Below, piece after piece: positions 1 to 11,579 of a stretch of DNA of 64,000 nucleotides (within the stretch, counting starts at the first letter, position 1; every line of letters begins with the position of its first letter). The stretch spans positions 35,633,335-35,697,334 of the forward strand of contig OY978528.1 of NCBI GenBank assembly GCA_963854835.1, read 5' to 3'. The stretch is from Megamerina dolium. Taxonomy: Eukaryota; Arthropoda; Insecta; Diptera; Megamerinidae. The translations under genes were made by a program, and so were the position numbers. A model generated the notes under the pieces. The model searched no databases. It saw only the letters and a program-made list of their open reading frames with translations, and was not told the DNA's origin.

Positions 1-297
1 ATCACCATCAGCAAGGACGCGCTGTGGACATTAACGAACGAAGAACAAATCAAAATCAGAAAGTGGCGATGGATAGGTCACACGCTTAGAAAACCAGCAG
101 ATAACATTACAAGAATGGCACTAGAATGGAATCTGCAAGGGAGCAGAAGTCGAGGTCGTTTAAAAAATACTTGGAGTAGATCGATATTGCGCGAACTATC
201 CGATGTTAACACAACATTGGACGGCGCAAAAATAACAGCACAGAATCGTATACGATGGAAGAGTCGTTTTGAGGCCCTATGCTTCCAAGAGCAGTGA
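1..297 (+). pseudogene. LINE ORF2 C-terminal fragment
   Basis: An open frame enters from the left window edge and ends at a stop near position 297. It encodes KWRWIGHTLRKP followed by a basic GRLKNTW segment, the characteristic C-terminal tail downstream of the reverse transcriptase in RTE/CR1-like non-LTR retrotransposons (element-encoded endonuclease/reverse transcriptase proteins). Only the tail is in view, so the clade cannot be fixed and it is unknown whether an intact element lies upstream of the window. An A-rich run follows at about 300-345, compatible with a LINE 3' end. Confidence 0.65.
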
Positions 298-299
298 AC

Positions 300-2035
300 A
301 AGGGAAAAAAAATGTTCGGAGGAAATATTTAGAAAAAAAAAATTAATGGCATTAATTTCCTCTGGACATATTTACTCGCTTTATCCAACCTATAAGGGGA
401 CTGCCATAAAAAATTACAGAAAAAACATATGAAAAACGACAAATAACCCAATATCTGAAGAGGAATCGCCCCCAGGGTCTTAAAAAATGTGACCCCATTA
501 ACTTTTTCTCCTCAACATTTTTCTCTGTACATATATACTTACCCCATATTTTCACTTGTTAGGGGAGTTCTCCTACAAATTTTATGATTTTGTGAAAAAC
601 AAATGAAATTGTAATCTTGAAATTATACAAATTTTATGTATTTTGCTATGGCAATTATTATTTTCCTCTATACAATTTGACCCGCCTTAACTGATGGTTT
701 CACTATGTCAATGCTATGCATTGTCGCCATAGCATATCTGGCCAAAACTGTAAGAATATGTTGTAAACGAAGGAAATTTGGCTGAAATGTGAAGAAAAGC
801 CTTCACACATACTTGTCATTAACAGTTCCAAGGAGGCTTGACTGAATAAACTTCACTTTCAGTTTTGTTGTGCGAGTTTAATTAGGTCAGGAATAGAGGG
901 ATCTTTCTGAAATTTTTAATATTATGTAGTCTTTCTGTTTCTTATTAGATAATTTTCTATTACATAGCATTCTATTGTTTGTTAAAATTTACTATCATTA
1001 AAAAAATATATAAAAAACTACCGTGTACTATTTTTACTCGTATTCTTTAGTTTATAGCAATTTTATTTAATGGTAAACATGAAAGGATCTTTATATTACA
1101 AAACAAAACTTTTCTTTTTTGTCTGAAACAAAACAGAACTCAATACCAGAAAAATAAGGATGACAGCTGCTTTGACAAATTTGTGTGGCCATATTAAAAG
1201 GAACTTATGTTACTTACCTTCGGAGTATCCTCTTCTCTTTTTTAACAATTCGCAAATTTCACTTTTCATTACACTTTATGTCGATATTTTCATTTTTTTT
1301 GCAGTCATACTTTGTTATTTTCATATGATTCCTATTTTTATGTTTTCGTTCTTTTTGTTTTTTTATTTTATTGTGATTTGTATTTGTATATGTAAAAATA
1401 CGATAATTTTGTCAAGGGCTGATTGAAATTGGTGCTTCGTTATTTTTATATGTGCGTATGCGATTTTATTTGCGATTTGAAATGGATTTATCCTCCAGAA
1501 ATACTATATCTATATTTTTGATTTTATTGTTGTTTTGTTTTAGAGTAATCTATACGCTTGTGTGCATATTTATTGTACAGTACTACAAAGTATATAAGAA
1601 TTGTATAACTACATAACCCAGCCCAGTGGAAAAGTACACAATGTAAATTTGATAGAAATGATTCAATTCTTGAATGGATTGCTTGATTAATTTAAACTGA
1701 AAGCAATATTTTTTTTTGTTATTGGTATGACATCAAATCCTATGTATTATTCGGTATTCTGTGTCTCACGTTACCGAACCGAATCGTTGTTCTTATTGAA
1801 TGGTAGCACTTTATATGGAATCCTCTGTTTGAGTTTCATTTCCAGTATTGTTGTCAATGTTAAATTCTGACAGGATTAGAAGGATTCTAGTTACCGGTAT
1901 ATTAGGTAGGCAGGGCCTTAGAGATCAGATTAATCTGGCCAGTCCTGAACTTAAAACGAGTAAAAGGCCTACTAGCGCTTAACAGACGTGTGGTATGCTA
2001 GTAAAAATTATTACGGGGCATTGCCTGATCGGAGC
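300..2035. other. AT-rich non-coding stretch
   Basis: No recognisable gene. The open frames here (for example 352-555 minus and 1160-1426 plus) are low-complexity, rich in Phe/Ile/Tyr, and match no family I know. GC content rises around 1900-2030 just before the SINE head, which may be further unclassified repeat. Confidence 0.5.
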
Positions 2036-2165
2036 GGGTGCCGTAACTCAGTGCTTAGTGCGTTGGCATTCCGAACTGTGGGTGGTAGGTTCAATCCCCG
2101 ACTGAAGCACAACTTTAATATCGAAAAGATTTTTCTTTCGAACGGCACGCACCTGTCTTGCACCT
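2036..2165 (+). repeat. tRNA-derived SINE, 5' head fragment
   Basis: The stretch begins with GTGCCGTAACTCAGTGCTTA, a degenerate A box in tRNA-like context, and has GGTTCAATCCCC about 50 bases further on, a match to the RNA polymerase III B box (GGTTCRANNCC). It is followed by CTTTAATATCG and TTTTTCTTTCGAACGG, which recur in the other SINE copies of this window. After about 2165 the sequence departs from the other copies, so this is a head with a different or replaced body. The A/B box pair would act as an internal pol III promoter. Same head type (CAGTGCTTAGTGCGTTG) as the copy at 35605-35835. Confidence 0.65.
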
Positions 2166-2269
2166 TCCGGAGCAAGTGCCCGGCCCTGGCTTGCCGCGAA
2201 CTGACTCATCTGGGCACTTATTTCATACCACTGCCAAGTGGGGAATATTTTATGCTTTAACCGAACCTC

Positions 2270-3404
2270 GGAAATTTGCCAACTATTCGTTAATAAGTGA
2301 GCATGGTTAACATTTGGTTGAGCCAAAATTTTAATGGTGGATTTCATGCATAGAATGCCAACATTAAATTGAAAATTTTCTATTCAGGAAATTCCTTGCT
2401 CTATTTGATATTGGCGGCAGCAACTTATTAATTACCAATTCATTTGATGTTCTCGCTGTTGATGCTCGACGATATTTCTTTCTCACTCATCTAGTATTCA
2501 TTGTTACTGCTGTTTGAATGTGGCAAATTAAGCGAACACGCAATGAAATGTGTATAGAAAAAAAAACACAACAAAAATTTGAAAATTGAATAAATTTCAA
2601 TTTAGGTAGCATTTCCGACAGCGTTATTGTAATTTTTTTGTAACATCTACTGTCACTACTGTCTGCCTGTCTCTGCTGTCTGTATGCGTACGTGCGTAAC
2701 ATATATGAAACGCATAAAAATGTGCTGGTTGTTGAGTGCTAAGTTGGCAATGATGATGGCGTTGGTAGGTGTCGACCAAGTTGATGATGATTGCGATACT
2801 AGTGTTGCAGAACTATGTGTAAACCAGTAAAATTCAATCAAGTGCATATTTCTCAATTCTGTTATTTCATGCATTTTATATACATATTTGTAAATGGATG
2901 AATTCATATACATATGTCTGGTGTGTCATTAACCTTAATGAATTTTAAGTTTTCAAACAGAGTCAAAAGGATATTTATGCATTATTAATACTACGCAAGA
3001 ATGTGTTAATATACGAGCATGCTCATATATTACACGTTGTATGTTAAAGCGTGTCAAAATTGGCAGTAAAAATATTGTCAAAGACTATTCCAGGATTATT
3101 CCGAAACTATAGAAAGTATAGATATAAAATGAATTTGAATTGAATACGTATGGTAGTCCGCTTCGATGGAGATAAGGGGTAAGTATGTGCGAGGGAAATA
3201 TTAATATGGCTCAATATATAGAATTCACCGTTTAAGCAGCGCAGAATATGGAAGAAAATGAATACAAATATTTTTGGTTTTTATTGTGTCGACATGCAAT
3301 TATTTATTTAAAGTATCTTAAAGAACTATGTGATATAGTTTAAATAGAATGGCAAATTAACCACTGCACCGCACTGCGCTTGAGCCAAAAGCTTCTGCAC
3401 TCCA
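2270..3404. other. non-coding stretch
   Basis: AT-rich DNA with no supported gene. Short open frames on the minus strand (2487-2913) overlap each other in different frames and show no domain. Confidence 0.5.
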
Positions 3405-3929
3405 CTAAAGTAAAGTTAGAAATATCCCGTCTGTACTCGCTGTTTTGAATGGAGAGAAACGCTTAATGGCATTTATCACTCCATCTCTGGTGACTATCCT
3501 TTCAGCTTCCAATCTTTCATTCCTGTTTGCACCCTTGCGGGTGGATTCCCAAGGATCTTCCGATCTAAAGCTTCCTGGAAAATGCACCTCCATCAGGTAT
3601 TTCAGTGACTCTCCGATTGTCTTTGTAAAGGATCCATTCGTTTTGCGAATTAATCCCAACTTTGACAACGGCTCCTTTGATATAATCCTCTGTAATCTAC
3701 ATACATCGGTCATATCTTGCATATTTGAGCAGAATTCCCTCCATGTTTTCCTTTTACGGTTGCGTAGAGTCTTCTTCAGCTCCCTTTTCTTTGACTTGTA
3801 GTCGTCCCACGCGTTGGGGTACCCTTTAATGTGACGATTAAAAGCCTTACTTGTCTCCTTTTCATGGATTGCAGTTCCCCATTCCTTCATGGAGTGGGAT
3901 CTCCTTCGTCCACTACTGTCAGAGGACAT
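3405..3929 (-). pseudogene. R1/LOA-type LINE ORF2 fragment (linker between endonuclease and RT)
   Basis: A 174-residue open frame contains a basic segment (KSKKRELKKTLRNRKRKTWR) followed by an EFC...MTDVCRLQRIISKEP block and ends at a block reading INAIKRFSPFKTASTDGIF. In R1/LOA/I-type LINEs the region between endonuclease and RT has exactly this order, and the last block corresponds to the 'P.K.PGPDGI' entry to RT. The usual Gly-Pro is Thr-Ala-Ser-Thr here and the frame stops immediately after, so RT proper is missing. Related in style to the 42209-42466 segment of the 41.5-44.4 kb LINE but not the same copy. A truncated, inactive LINE fragment abutting the Harbinger relic. Confidence 0.6.
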
Positions 3930-4510
3930 GAAGCTTCAAGTACTTGGTTGTATAGACGGCACCTGTATTTCGTCTAGGAAGCCTAAACATAAAATATGGT
4001 CTACATATACAAACCGGCATGATTGTATATCGATTAAATGCAGGGTATTTGTGATGCAAAACTCCGGTACGTGTATATACAGGCATTCCCAGCAAAATTC
4101 ACGATTCGAGTGTATTAAATTGATAAATTCATTGGAAATGAACTCACGAATGCATGTGCACCAAAATATTATTTGCTGGGTGACGCAGCGTATCCCCTGC
4201 GCGAGTAAATATTAACTCCATTCCGCGACTATGGAAATTTGACTGAGGCGGAAAAATTATTAAATTTGAAATTTTCCTAAATACGGTTAAAAATGGAAAA
4301 TGCATTCGGAGTGCTAAAATCACGTTTTCGCCAGATTTTATGAATATCGAAACCATGGCAAAGTTTGTTATAGCCTGCTGTACTAACCATAACATTTGTA
4401 TTGAAAGGAATGATTTATTCGATATCGAAACAGGCTACAATGACACTGAAGCCATTCCATTCCATTGATGGTGGAGGCAGACGAGATCAGTTATTAACCC
4501 AACTCGGGCA
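3930..4510 (+). pseudogene. PIF/Harbinger transposase relic (HARBI1-like)
   Basis: The plus-strand reading includes VLGCIDGTCISSRKP, matching the first catalytic Asp block (GCIDGTHI) of PIF/Harbinger DDE transposases, then a YTNRHDCISIKC block equivalent to 'Y.NRKG.HSIN'. After frame breaks near 4215 it resumes with NAFGVLKSRFRQ-type sequence (about 4295-4335) and ETMAKFVIACCTNHNICIE, the conserved C-terminal helix with 'ACC.LHNIC'. The second catalytic Asp block is degraded around 4180-4200. Frameshifts and stops make it inactive. It faces the Myb-like ORF at 5110-5600, the two-gene layout expected of Harbinger elements. Confidence 0.75.
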
Positions 4511-4625
4511 AATAAAAAGAAATGAAATAAAAAACCATTTTTATAGTTTAAGATATTAATCGCAATTTAGTTTATATTATAGCTACTAGTTATATAAAAA
4601 TAAACAACATGAATTACTTTAGTTA

Positions 4626-4636
4626 AAAAAACCTTA
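4626..4636. repeat. target-site duplication (left) of SINE
   Basis: AAAAAACCTTA here is repeated exactly at 4993-5003, flanking the SINE on both sides. Confidence 0.75.
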
Positions 4637-4992
4637 AAAAAAAAATAAATATGTGGCACATAAAGCCACAAAGGGCTCATTGGCCCAGCTTCTCTTCCAT
4701 TACTGTTGTGCGTCTTAAATTTTGGACAATATTAGAAGGGACCTACTTATTTTAGCTGGTTCCGAACGGCAGAACACTTGTGACATCACTTTTTCTGAGC
4801 TTTGTCACAGAGTTCTTTAAGAAGCTTTTTCATGGCAAGTTGTTACTGTCGGAAGAATTGCCAATTGCTTGCCGAAGGTGGGTACCGTTCGAAAGAAAAA
4901 TCTTATCGTTATTAAATTTGTTATGCATCAGCCGGGGATTGAACCACGACCTACAGATCAGAAGGCGAACACTCTAACCACTGAGCTACGGC
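4637..4992 (-). repeat. tRNA-derived SINE, complete 356-bp copy
   Basis: Read on the minus strand it starts exactly with GCCGTAGCTCAGTGGTTAGA (A box TAGCTCAGTGG) and has GGTTCAATCCCCGG (B box) about 50 bases on, so the first ~70 bases are a tRNA-like head with an internal pol III promoter. The body carries landmarks shared by the other copies: TTTTTCTTTCGAACGGTACC, GCAATTGGCAATTCTTCCGA, AGTGATGTCACAAG and GTTCTGCCGTTCGGAACC. The 3' end is GTGCCACATATTTATTTT with an A/T tail. A perfect 11-bp duplication flanks it, the signature of LINE-assisted insertion. It sits between the two convergent genes of the Harbinger relic, so it is younger than that element. It does not encode protein. Confidence 0.85.
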
Positions 4993-5003
4993 AAAAAACC
5001 TTA
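4993..5003. repeat. target-site duplication (right) of SINE
   Basis: Exact repeat of the 11 bases at 4626-4636. Confidence 0.75.
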
Positions 5004-5109
5004 TTGAGTTTAATATTTACAAGGCGTAAAAATATAAACATACATTTTTATAAATATATAAATTAAGTTATCTTAAGGATAAAAATTACAACCAAAAACT
5101 GATCTAAAA

Positions 5110-5600
5110 TACATTCTTTGGTAATACTTAATATATTTCATAAAATACAAAATTTCTCTATGTCGCCTTTCACGACCTTCTTCCTTTTGTTGTGCTATAT
5201 CAAGCAATGCCTCTTGTACGGACTAAGCTGTCTTTTTTTTTTTTTTGGTACATTTTCCTCAGTTAGAACTTTCAATACTTTCCTCTGGATACCTAAATGC
5301 ACTTCAGGCTCGATAAAGTCATCCATTTTACATATATGATTAAGCTCTTCTTAAAAATCTTTTTTTTTGCATTTTGCCCCCCTTTTTGGTGTTTTTATTT
5401 TCCACTGCAATTTTTTTCTTTCTTATGACTGTCTTGTACCTTTCTTCGCACTGTTTCGAACTTTTGATTTGCAGTTCCGACGAAATTTTTGCCCACATTT
5501 CTCTTTTATTTTTAAACATTTTTAGTGGACCAATTTCAGCTAAGTAGCGGGTGTATTTGTCCAATAGAAACCTCATCTCTCCATCCGACCAAGTAATGAT
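5110..5600 (-). pseudogene. Myb/SANT-like accessory protein of a PIF/Harbinger element
   Basis: The minus strand reads WSDGEMRFLLDKYTRY at 5540-5597, then KREMWAKISSEL and KQCEERYKTVIRKKK: three spaced tryptophan/aromatic positions and a basic third helix typical of the Myb/SANT-like (trihelix) DNA-binding domain carried by the second ORF of Harbinger elements. The frame stops after KKRFLRRA at 5340, but downstream (about 5120-5230) another frame gives EALLDIAQQKEEGRERRHRE, the usual basic C-terminal tail, so the gene is broken by frameshift. In the family this protein helps the transposase bind the element ends and enter the nucleus. The start lies just upstream of 5600 and was not defined. 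Confidence 0.6.
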
Positions 5601-5805
5601 TAGAAATATTAATTTTATTTTTCGCTTTACTCGCGTTGCATAGTTTTAAACAATGGAATTTCGTACCACTTTGACTATTAATTTTATTTTCGTTTTATGT
5701 TTTATGGCAGTCTGTTCTTACAAATATTCGTATGCTTATGAGATGTCCTCTTTATATATATATATATATCAGCATTATAACAGTACATTTGCGAGTGTAA
5801 CATTT

Positions 5806-6755
5806 TAATACCCTGCATAACGTAATATGCAAGGTATATTCATTTCGGTCAGATGTTCGTAACCACTTGAAGGAATCTCCGGAGATACAGAAAAGTATAT
5901 ATATTCGAGATCAGCGTCGCTTTAATTTTCCATTTTCGATTCAATATCCGTCCGGTTCGGTTCGCACGATAACTTGAGCAAATATTAAGCTATTTTGATG
6001 AAATTTGGCATAAGTAACTTATGATCCAAGAGTACCGAGGGGATTGGTATTGGGCATGATCGGTCAATAGCACGCCCATACCAAGCATTCAAAGCGACTA
6101 ACCTCGGAATTTTCAAAATTTTTATCTTTCTATAACTCACTTAATATACCATCTGGGACAACAATATTTAGCACATAGCGTTACATTATACTGCTACATA
6201 ACCTTGCCGGAAATGGGCTCGCCACACCCACAATTTATAGTAGTCGCAATACAAAACGAATGATTCTTTTAAATTGAAATAGCTGTAACTTCTGCAATCG
6301 TTTGTATAGAACAACTATACTTGATACTTACATTAATATCGTAGTCGGAAATAATGTGGCATGAAACCAGCATGCCACACCCCCTTCTTAATGGAGCTAC
6401 CATACAAAGCTGCTAAAATAAAAAAAAATTTTAACCGCTATAACTTACGAACTATTCAGCGTAGGACAACCAAATTTAAGGTGTGGATAAATATTGCAAA
6501 AATAAATAGATTTATAAGAATGAGGCAAGCCACGCACACTAATAAGCCGTGGAATTATCTTAAAAACCCTTTAAAATATCCAAAACTTTCAAAATACTTC
6601 GTCAAAGTCAACCATACTACGGTTGTAGATTAGTATTATAAGCAAAAATTGTTTCTCAAAAAACTGACGAGCCACGCCTACTTCTTTATGTAGTTCCCAT
6701 ACAAAGTAGTGGAAATAAAAGAAAAAAAAATGGAATTCGAGGAATCTATATATAT

Positions 6756-6843
<88 letters not shown>

Positions 6844-6857
6844 CTACATATGCAGGG
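5806..6857 (+). repeat. unclassified ~1-kb dispersed repeat, copy 1
   Basis: Begins TAATACCCTGCATAACGTAA and contains TTCATTTCGGTCAGATGTTC, CACTTGAAGGAATCTCCGGA, GGTTCGCACGATAACTTGAG, GGGCATGATCGGTCAATAGC and repeated 'GCTCCCATACAAAG' / 'GCCACGCCCAC' blocks; it ends in ATCTACATATGCAGGG. The same order occurs at 14107-15137 (inverted) and 52851-53797. No coding capacity. A long (TA)n tract has expanded just before the right end, and the final GTATA is lost. Such ATACCCTGCA...TGCAGGGTAT repeats are common in dipteran genomes; I cannot assign a class. Confidence 0.75.
6747..6837. repeat. (TA)n microsatellite
   Basis: About 90 bases of nearly perfect TA dinucleotides within the right end of repeat copy 1. 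Confidence 0.95.
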
Positions 6858-7000
6858 ACACTACAGAAGTGTTGCCATTTAAAGGGGTAACACTTTTATT
6901 GAGAAAAGAAAATACTATAATTCAGCAAAGGAAGTGATATATGTTGAGGGAGGGTAATATATGGTCTCTGATAGAAGAATAAAGTGTTGGAAAATCTGAA

Positions 7001-7010
7001 AGATTTACTT
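7001..7010. repeat. target-site duplication (3' side) of Jockey-C
   Basis: AGATTTACTT, repeated exactly at 11610-11619. Confidence 0.75.
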
Positions 7011-7196
7011 TTTTTTTCATTTTCTTCTATTTATTGTATCTTTCTTACGAAACTAACAATAATTATACAAATCTTATATACTAAAAAATACATTTTGTTG
7101 ATTCTACACCAATGTGTAGAATCATTCAAATAACTTAAAGCAAACAAATATAACATGTGATTTCATGAAGGACATATATAATAGTAATGAGATATT

Positions 7197-9794
7197 ATGT
7201 GAAAGATATATTTAAAACATTTTTCCTTTTTAGTATTTTAATATATTTAAGCTTAAGGAGCTCTCTCGCTAGAGTATTAGGATGATTACTTACTCGTTCA
7301 GAGCAACGTTGGCAATGTTTCCCTATGTCTGTTTTAATAGTGTCAATCTGTAGGTCCTTGTGTATATTTGTGTTACTGATGTACCAAGGAGCTCCGCAAA
7401 GACGTCTAAGGATTTTAGATTGAACACGCTGAATTTTCTCAATATTAGAGTTTGAAGAAGTGCCCCAAAGCTGAATATAAGCATTTTATTATGAAGTGAC
7501 AATTTCGAGGCGTTTCCAATCAACCAATGAAGTTTTGCTGCTTTTAATTTAGCATGCGATTGCTTTGTTTCAATGTGTTTCTTCCAGGTTAGCCTTCTAT
7601 CGAGATGAAAGCATAGATAGGTCACTTCGTTTTTTTTGTGGTATTTTTTGACCATTAATTTGTAGTTGAGGGCATGTTTTTCTATTCAACGTGAAAGTCA
7701 TATGGACGCATTTTGATTCGTTGATTCTAATACGCCATGTCTCCAGCCAGTGTTGTACTCTTTTTAAGTGACTTTGCACTTTTTCTGACGTTTTACTGGG
7801 ATTATCATCGACGCTCAAGATTGCTGTATCGTCTGCAAAAGGTGATGTGAAAGGATTGCCATTTGTTGGTATATCTGAAGTGTAGATTAGATATAAAAAG
7901 GGACCCCAGCCATTATCGTACGTGTTTGAGTTAGATACGATCTTTGTTTAACCATAAATTTCCTATTCAACAGATAGCTCTTTAATATTTTGCAAATGTT
8001 ATCAGGAAATAGACAACCGATTTTGTGAAGTAGGCCATCATGCCAAACCTTATCAAAAGCTTGTGCGACGTCCAGAAATACTGCTGAGCAGTACTGCTTT
8101 GCTTCGAACGCTTTTGTAATGTTAGATACTATTCTGTGAACTTGTTCTACTGTACCATGTTTTGCTCTGAACTCAAATTGATGCAACGGTATAATGTTAT
8201 TTGCTTCAACAATTGGCTGTATCTTCAACATTAATAGTTTTTCAAACACTTTGGATAGAATAGGCAGCAGGCTAATAGGCCTGTACGACGATACATTAGT
8301 TGAATCTTTTCCAGGTTTTGCAATCATAATTATTTGTGAAATTTTCCATGCTGAGGGGAAATAACAAAGGCGTAGTATTGCATGCATTATGTGCAACAGC
8401 TGTTTTACTGCAATTTGAGGTAGCTCGGCGATTATTTTGGCACTTATTTTATCATACCCTGGAGCTTTTTTTACGTTTAGTTCATTTATGATTTTGTTAA
8501 GTTCCTTTAAAGAAAATCTCACTAAGGTAGTAGAGCTGTTATTGGTCATGATTGGTAATCCTCCATCTCTTGTAGATTCATTTGGTTTGAAAACGCCTTC
8601 TAAGTGATTTGCAAATGCTTCTGCTTTATCTTGATCGCTTCTTGCCCATGATCTATCTGTCATTCGTATTGGAGCCTCTCTTATTATCGGACACTTTACA
8701 CCTTTGACTGCTTTCCACAGAGAATAATCTGTATCTTTCGTTGCAGCAAGATTACTAATATATACATTTAAACGTCTCTCTTCGGCTTCTTTTAAGATTC
8801 TTTTAAGTGTTTTAGTGTAGTCTGCCAATTTTTGTTTTAGGTTTGGTGATCTATGCTGCTGCCATTCTCTCCTGGCTTTCCTTTTAATTTTAATTAATTC
8901 CTCAATATCGGCATTTGTATGCTTTTTATAATCTTGCAATTTATGTTGAGGTGTTGCAATTTTAGCAGCTTCATGAGCCAACTTGGTGAAATTTTCAACT
9001 GCACTGTCGACTGGCTTTACTGTCTTAAGAGGTATTTTAAGGCCAATGTGAGAACTAATATATTTTTTATAATTTAGCCAATTAGTGAATTTGTTTGTAA
9101 GATAGTGGCTTGATTTCCTGAAACTAACTAAAACATTTAGTAAAATGAACGATGGAGAATGATCAGATGAAAGTTCAAAGGATGGCCATGCCTTTAAATG
9201 GGTTCTTTTTAGACTTTTAGTTACTGCAAAGTCAATAAGATCCGGTACTTTTCTAGGATCCGAAGGCCAGTAAGTAGGTTGGCCGGTAGATATGGCATCA
9301 TATCCGTTGCTTGATATTGTCGAGAAAAGACGTCTACCTTTTGGAGATATAAGCCTGGAACCCCAATAAGTGTGCTTGGCGTTATAGTCCCCCGCCGCGA
9401 TAAACGTATGCCCTAAAGTTGGAAGAAATTCAGAAAATTGTGATTCTGTAATATTATGTCTAGGAAGACAGTAAACAGAAGACATTGTTAATTTTTGGGT
9501 ACTTGTTTCTATACAAATAGAGGTGGAATGAATATATTCTTTGCAAAATTCTTCTAATACATAATGTTTTATTCTATTTTTGATGAGGATAGCTGTCTCT
9601 CCTCTTGCCTTATTTTCAGGGTGTTTGGTATCATAAAGCGTAAACCCATTTATTGAAAAATTATTAAATTTTGTGAAGTGAGTTTCTGAAATAAGCATTA
9701 CATCAACTTGATTTTTATGGAGAAATACTTCCAGTTCATTTTTATGTTGGCTTAACCCATTTGCATTCCAAAAACATAACTTCAGTTCGTTCAT
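7197..9794 (-). pseudogene. Jockey-C ORF2: endonuclease-reverse transcriptase, frameshifted
   Basis: Starts at the ATG whose A-T-G-A overlaps the ORF1 stop (9791-9794). The first 635 codons (to 7887) are open: endonuclease motifs FWNANGL, ISETHF, AAGDYNAKH and SSDHSP, then RT blocks SYRPISLLPILSKVFEKL, a QFEFRAKHGT block (QFGF in most relatives) and FLDVAQAFDKVWHDG. At AGVP the frame is lost: the following QGSVLG block is missing, apparently a ~20-bp deletion between two GGGTCCC-like repeats near 7900. The FADD catalytic motif survives in another frame near 7825-7836, followed by WRIRINESKCVHMTF and DRRLTWKKHI in two further frames. Inactive. Confidence 0.88.
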
Positions 9795-11322
9795 TGTTTT
9801 GACAGAATTGCTTGAAGAGTGTTTGGTACATTATCTTGATTAACTTGAACTGGAGGAGTAGTCCCCTTTAAAATGTTTGCATAAGATGTTGGCATAACAT
9901 GAGTAGTATTTGTAACATTTTGTGGAGGAGGAGCAGATACATGGTCTATTTGAGGAGCATTAACCATTGATGGGTTGCGAGGTCTTACTTGGGAAGTACT
10001 TTTAAGTTTGAGTTTGAGCTCAGTATAAACTGGACAACCTCTATAGTTTGCAGTGTGATTTCCACCGCAGTTACTACATTTTTTAACAGAAGAATCTTCT
10101 TTGTTAACAATACATTTGGAGGTGGGATGAAAGTCACCACATATAACGCATACACTTCGTAGAGTGCAGTAAAATTTTGTGTGCCCATACTCTTGACAGT
10201 TAGCACATTGTATTGGGCCTGATCTTTTATGAGGCTCTTCCACCGAAATTCTTCGGTGAATTAAATATTTTATATTATTTATTGGGTGAATTTCACCCTT
10301 TTTAAGTTTTTTAATATCGGGTTCCAACTCGACGCGATATAATGGCGTAGGCTGTTTTTCTTTATTTATTATGTTGAACACAGATTTGACCTTAAAACCC
10401 TCTTCTTCTATAGCTATTTTCACATCATTGCAGTCAACATTTGGCTCAATGCCTTTTATCACAACGACTAATCCTTTGCTGCTTTTCAACTGGTACGTGT
10501 TTGTCATCAAAATATTTTGTGATAGAACGGTAATTTCTTTCTTCATATATTTGCAGTTTAATTTCTTTAATAGTGCCCTTCATGATTGTTACTATATGAA
10601 AATTCTTTGCACCAATAAGTTGCGTAAGGCATTTTATTAATTCAGTTTGGTTGTTTTCCCTTACATATATTGGGGGTGGCTTAGATTTCTGCACTGTTGA
10701 TTCTACTTCTTGTTGATTTAGGATTGCAAATCTATTATTATTATTTATATTGTTGTTGTTGTTGTTATTATTGTTAATATTATTATTAGTGCCATTCTGC
10801 TTATGGATTTTCGGGGTATTTTTTTGTACGTCACCCTGAGGGCTTCGCTTCCTCTTTGTAATTAATATATACCTATCCATTCCAGTTTGTACCTTTGTTG
10901 ATGATATTGATAGCGATGAATGTTTATCAACATGTTTATTTGCATTTTGCAAATGTTGCGAATTACCGGTTAGCAAGATGTTGTTGTTTTCAAATGCTTT
11001 TGGTACAATTGTATTAGTGCATTGATTTTCTCTCTCTTTATGTTGCGAGAGAACTGACAACGGTGTATTTCCTAGTACACGCGCTGTTTTTGTTGCTAAT
11101 TCCTGCACTTCACATTGTGACACATTGTGCACTCCAAGACATGTTGTTGCTGCTCGGAGAAGGAGCATAAGACAAAGAGTCTTCAGTTGTTGTTGTTGTT
11201 GTCTCACAGTGCTTCAACAATTTCAGTGTACTTTCACTGTTATTTTGAATTTCTGATTTGTGAGATTCACGTTCGGTCACAAAAGAGCATCGCACCGATT
11301 GCGGAGAGCGTTTAACACTCAT
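9791..11322 (-). pseudogene. Jockey-C ORF1: nucleic-acid-binding gag-like protein, frameshifted
   Basis: Reading starts at the ATG at 11322 (MSVKRSPQ), shifts frame near 11110 at a small duplication of ACATTGTG, continues through an Asn-rich tract (10740-10795) and a KPPPIYVREN block, shifts again near 10500 and ends at 9791. The last 251-codon frame carries three zinc knuckles: CANCQEYGHTKFYC (C-X2-C-X4-H-X4-C), CVICGDFHPTSKC and CSNCGGNHTANYRGC. This is the normal organisation of Jockey ORF1, an RNA-binding protein that forms the retrotransposition particle. Two frameshifts make it non-functional. Confidence 0.85.
11155..11186 (-). repeat. 32-bp direct repeat, internal copy
   Basis: CGGAGAAGGAGCATAAGACA followed by AAGAGTCTTCAG occurs here inside ORF1 and again at 11580-11611 at the 5' terminus of the element, same orientation, 425 bases apart. 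Confidence 0.9.
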
Positions 11323-11579
11323 TTATTTCTTTTTACTTGCACTTGTGTTGGTGTTTTTTTTTTTAATATTTAATATAGTTTTATCTGTTATCCACAGTTT
11401 TGTTTGTTTGCTTGATTCCTCCGTTGAATCAAACAAAGCAATACCTTTATTCCAACTATCACTTAAGCGTCCTTTCGCAATTGTTTCCTATCACATACGC
11501 AATTCAACACAACTTCAAACTCACAAAAGCACGGAGCACAGAAAAACACGTCCGCACTGTTGCATATGTATAACATATC

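Noticed and set aside
4970..4992. Possible functional tRNA gene
   Set aside because: The tRNA-like head has A and B boxes but is part of a 356-bp SINE with target duplications, and it lacks a complete cloverleaf with matching acceptor arm.
10371..10640. Plus-strand frame of 89 codons over Jockey-C ORF1
   Set aside because: Shadow of the minus-strand ORF1; no independent evidence. The same applies to plus-strand frames over Jockey-B (22314-22730, 23078-23284, 27765-27998) and the R1/LOA LINE (41707-41997).
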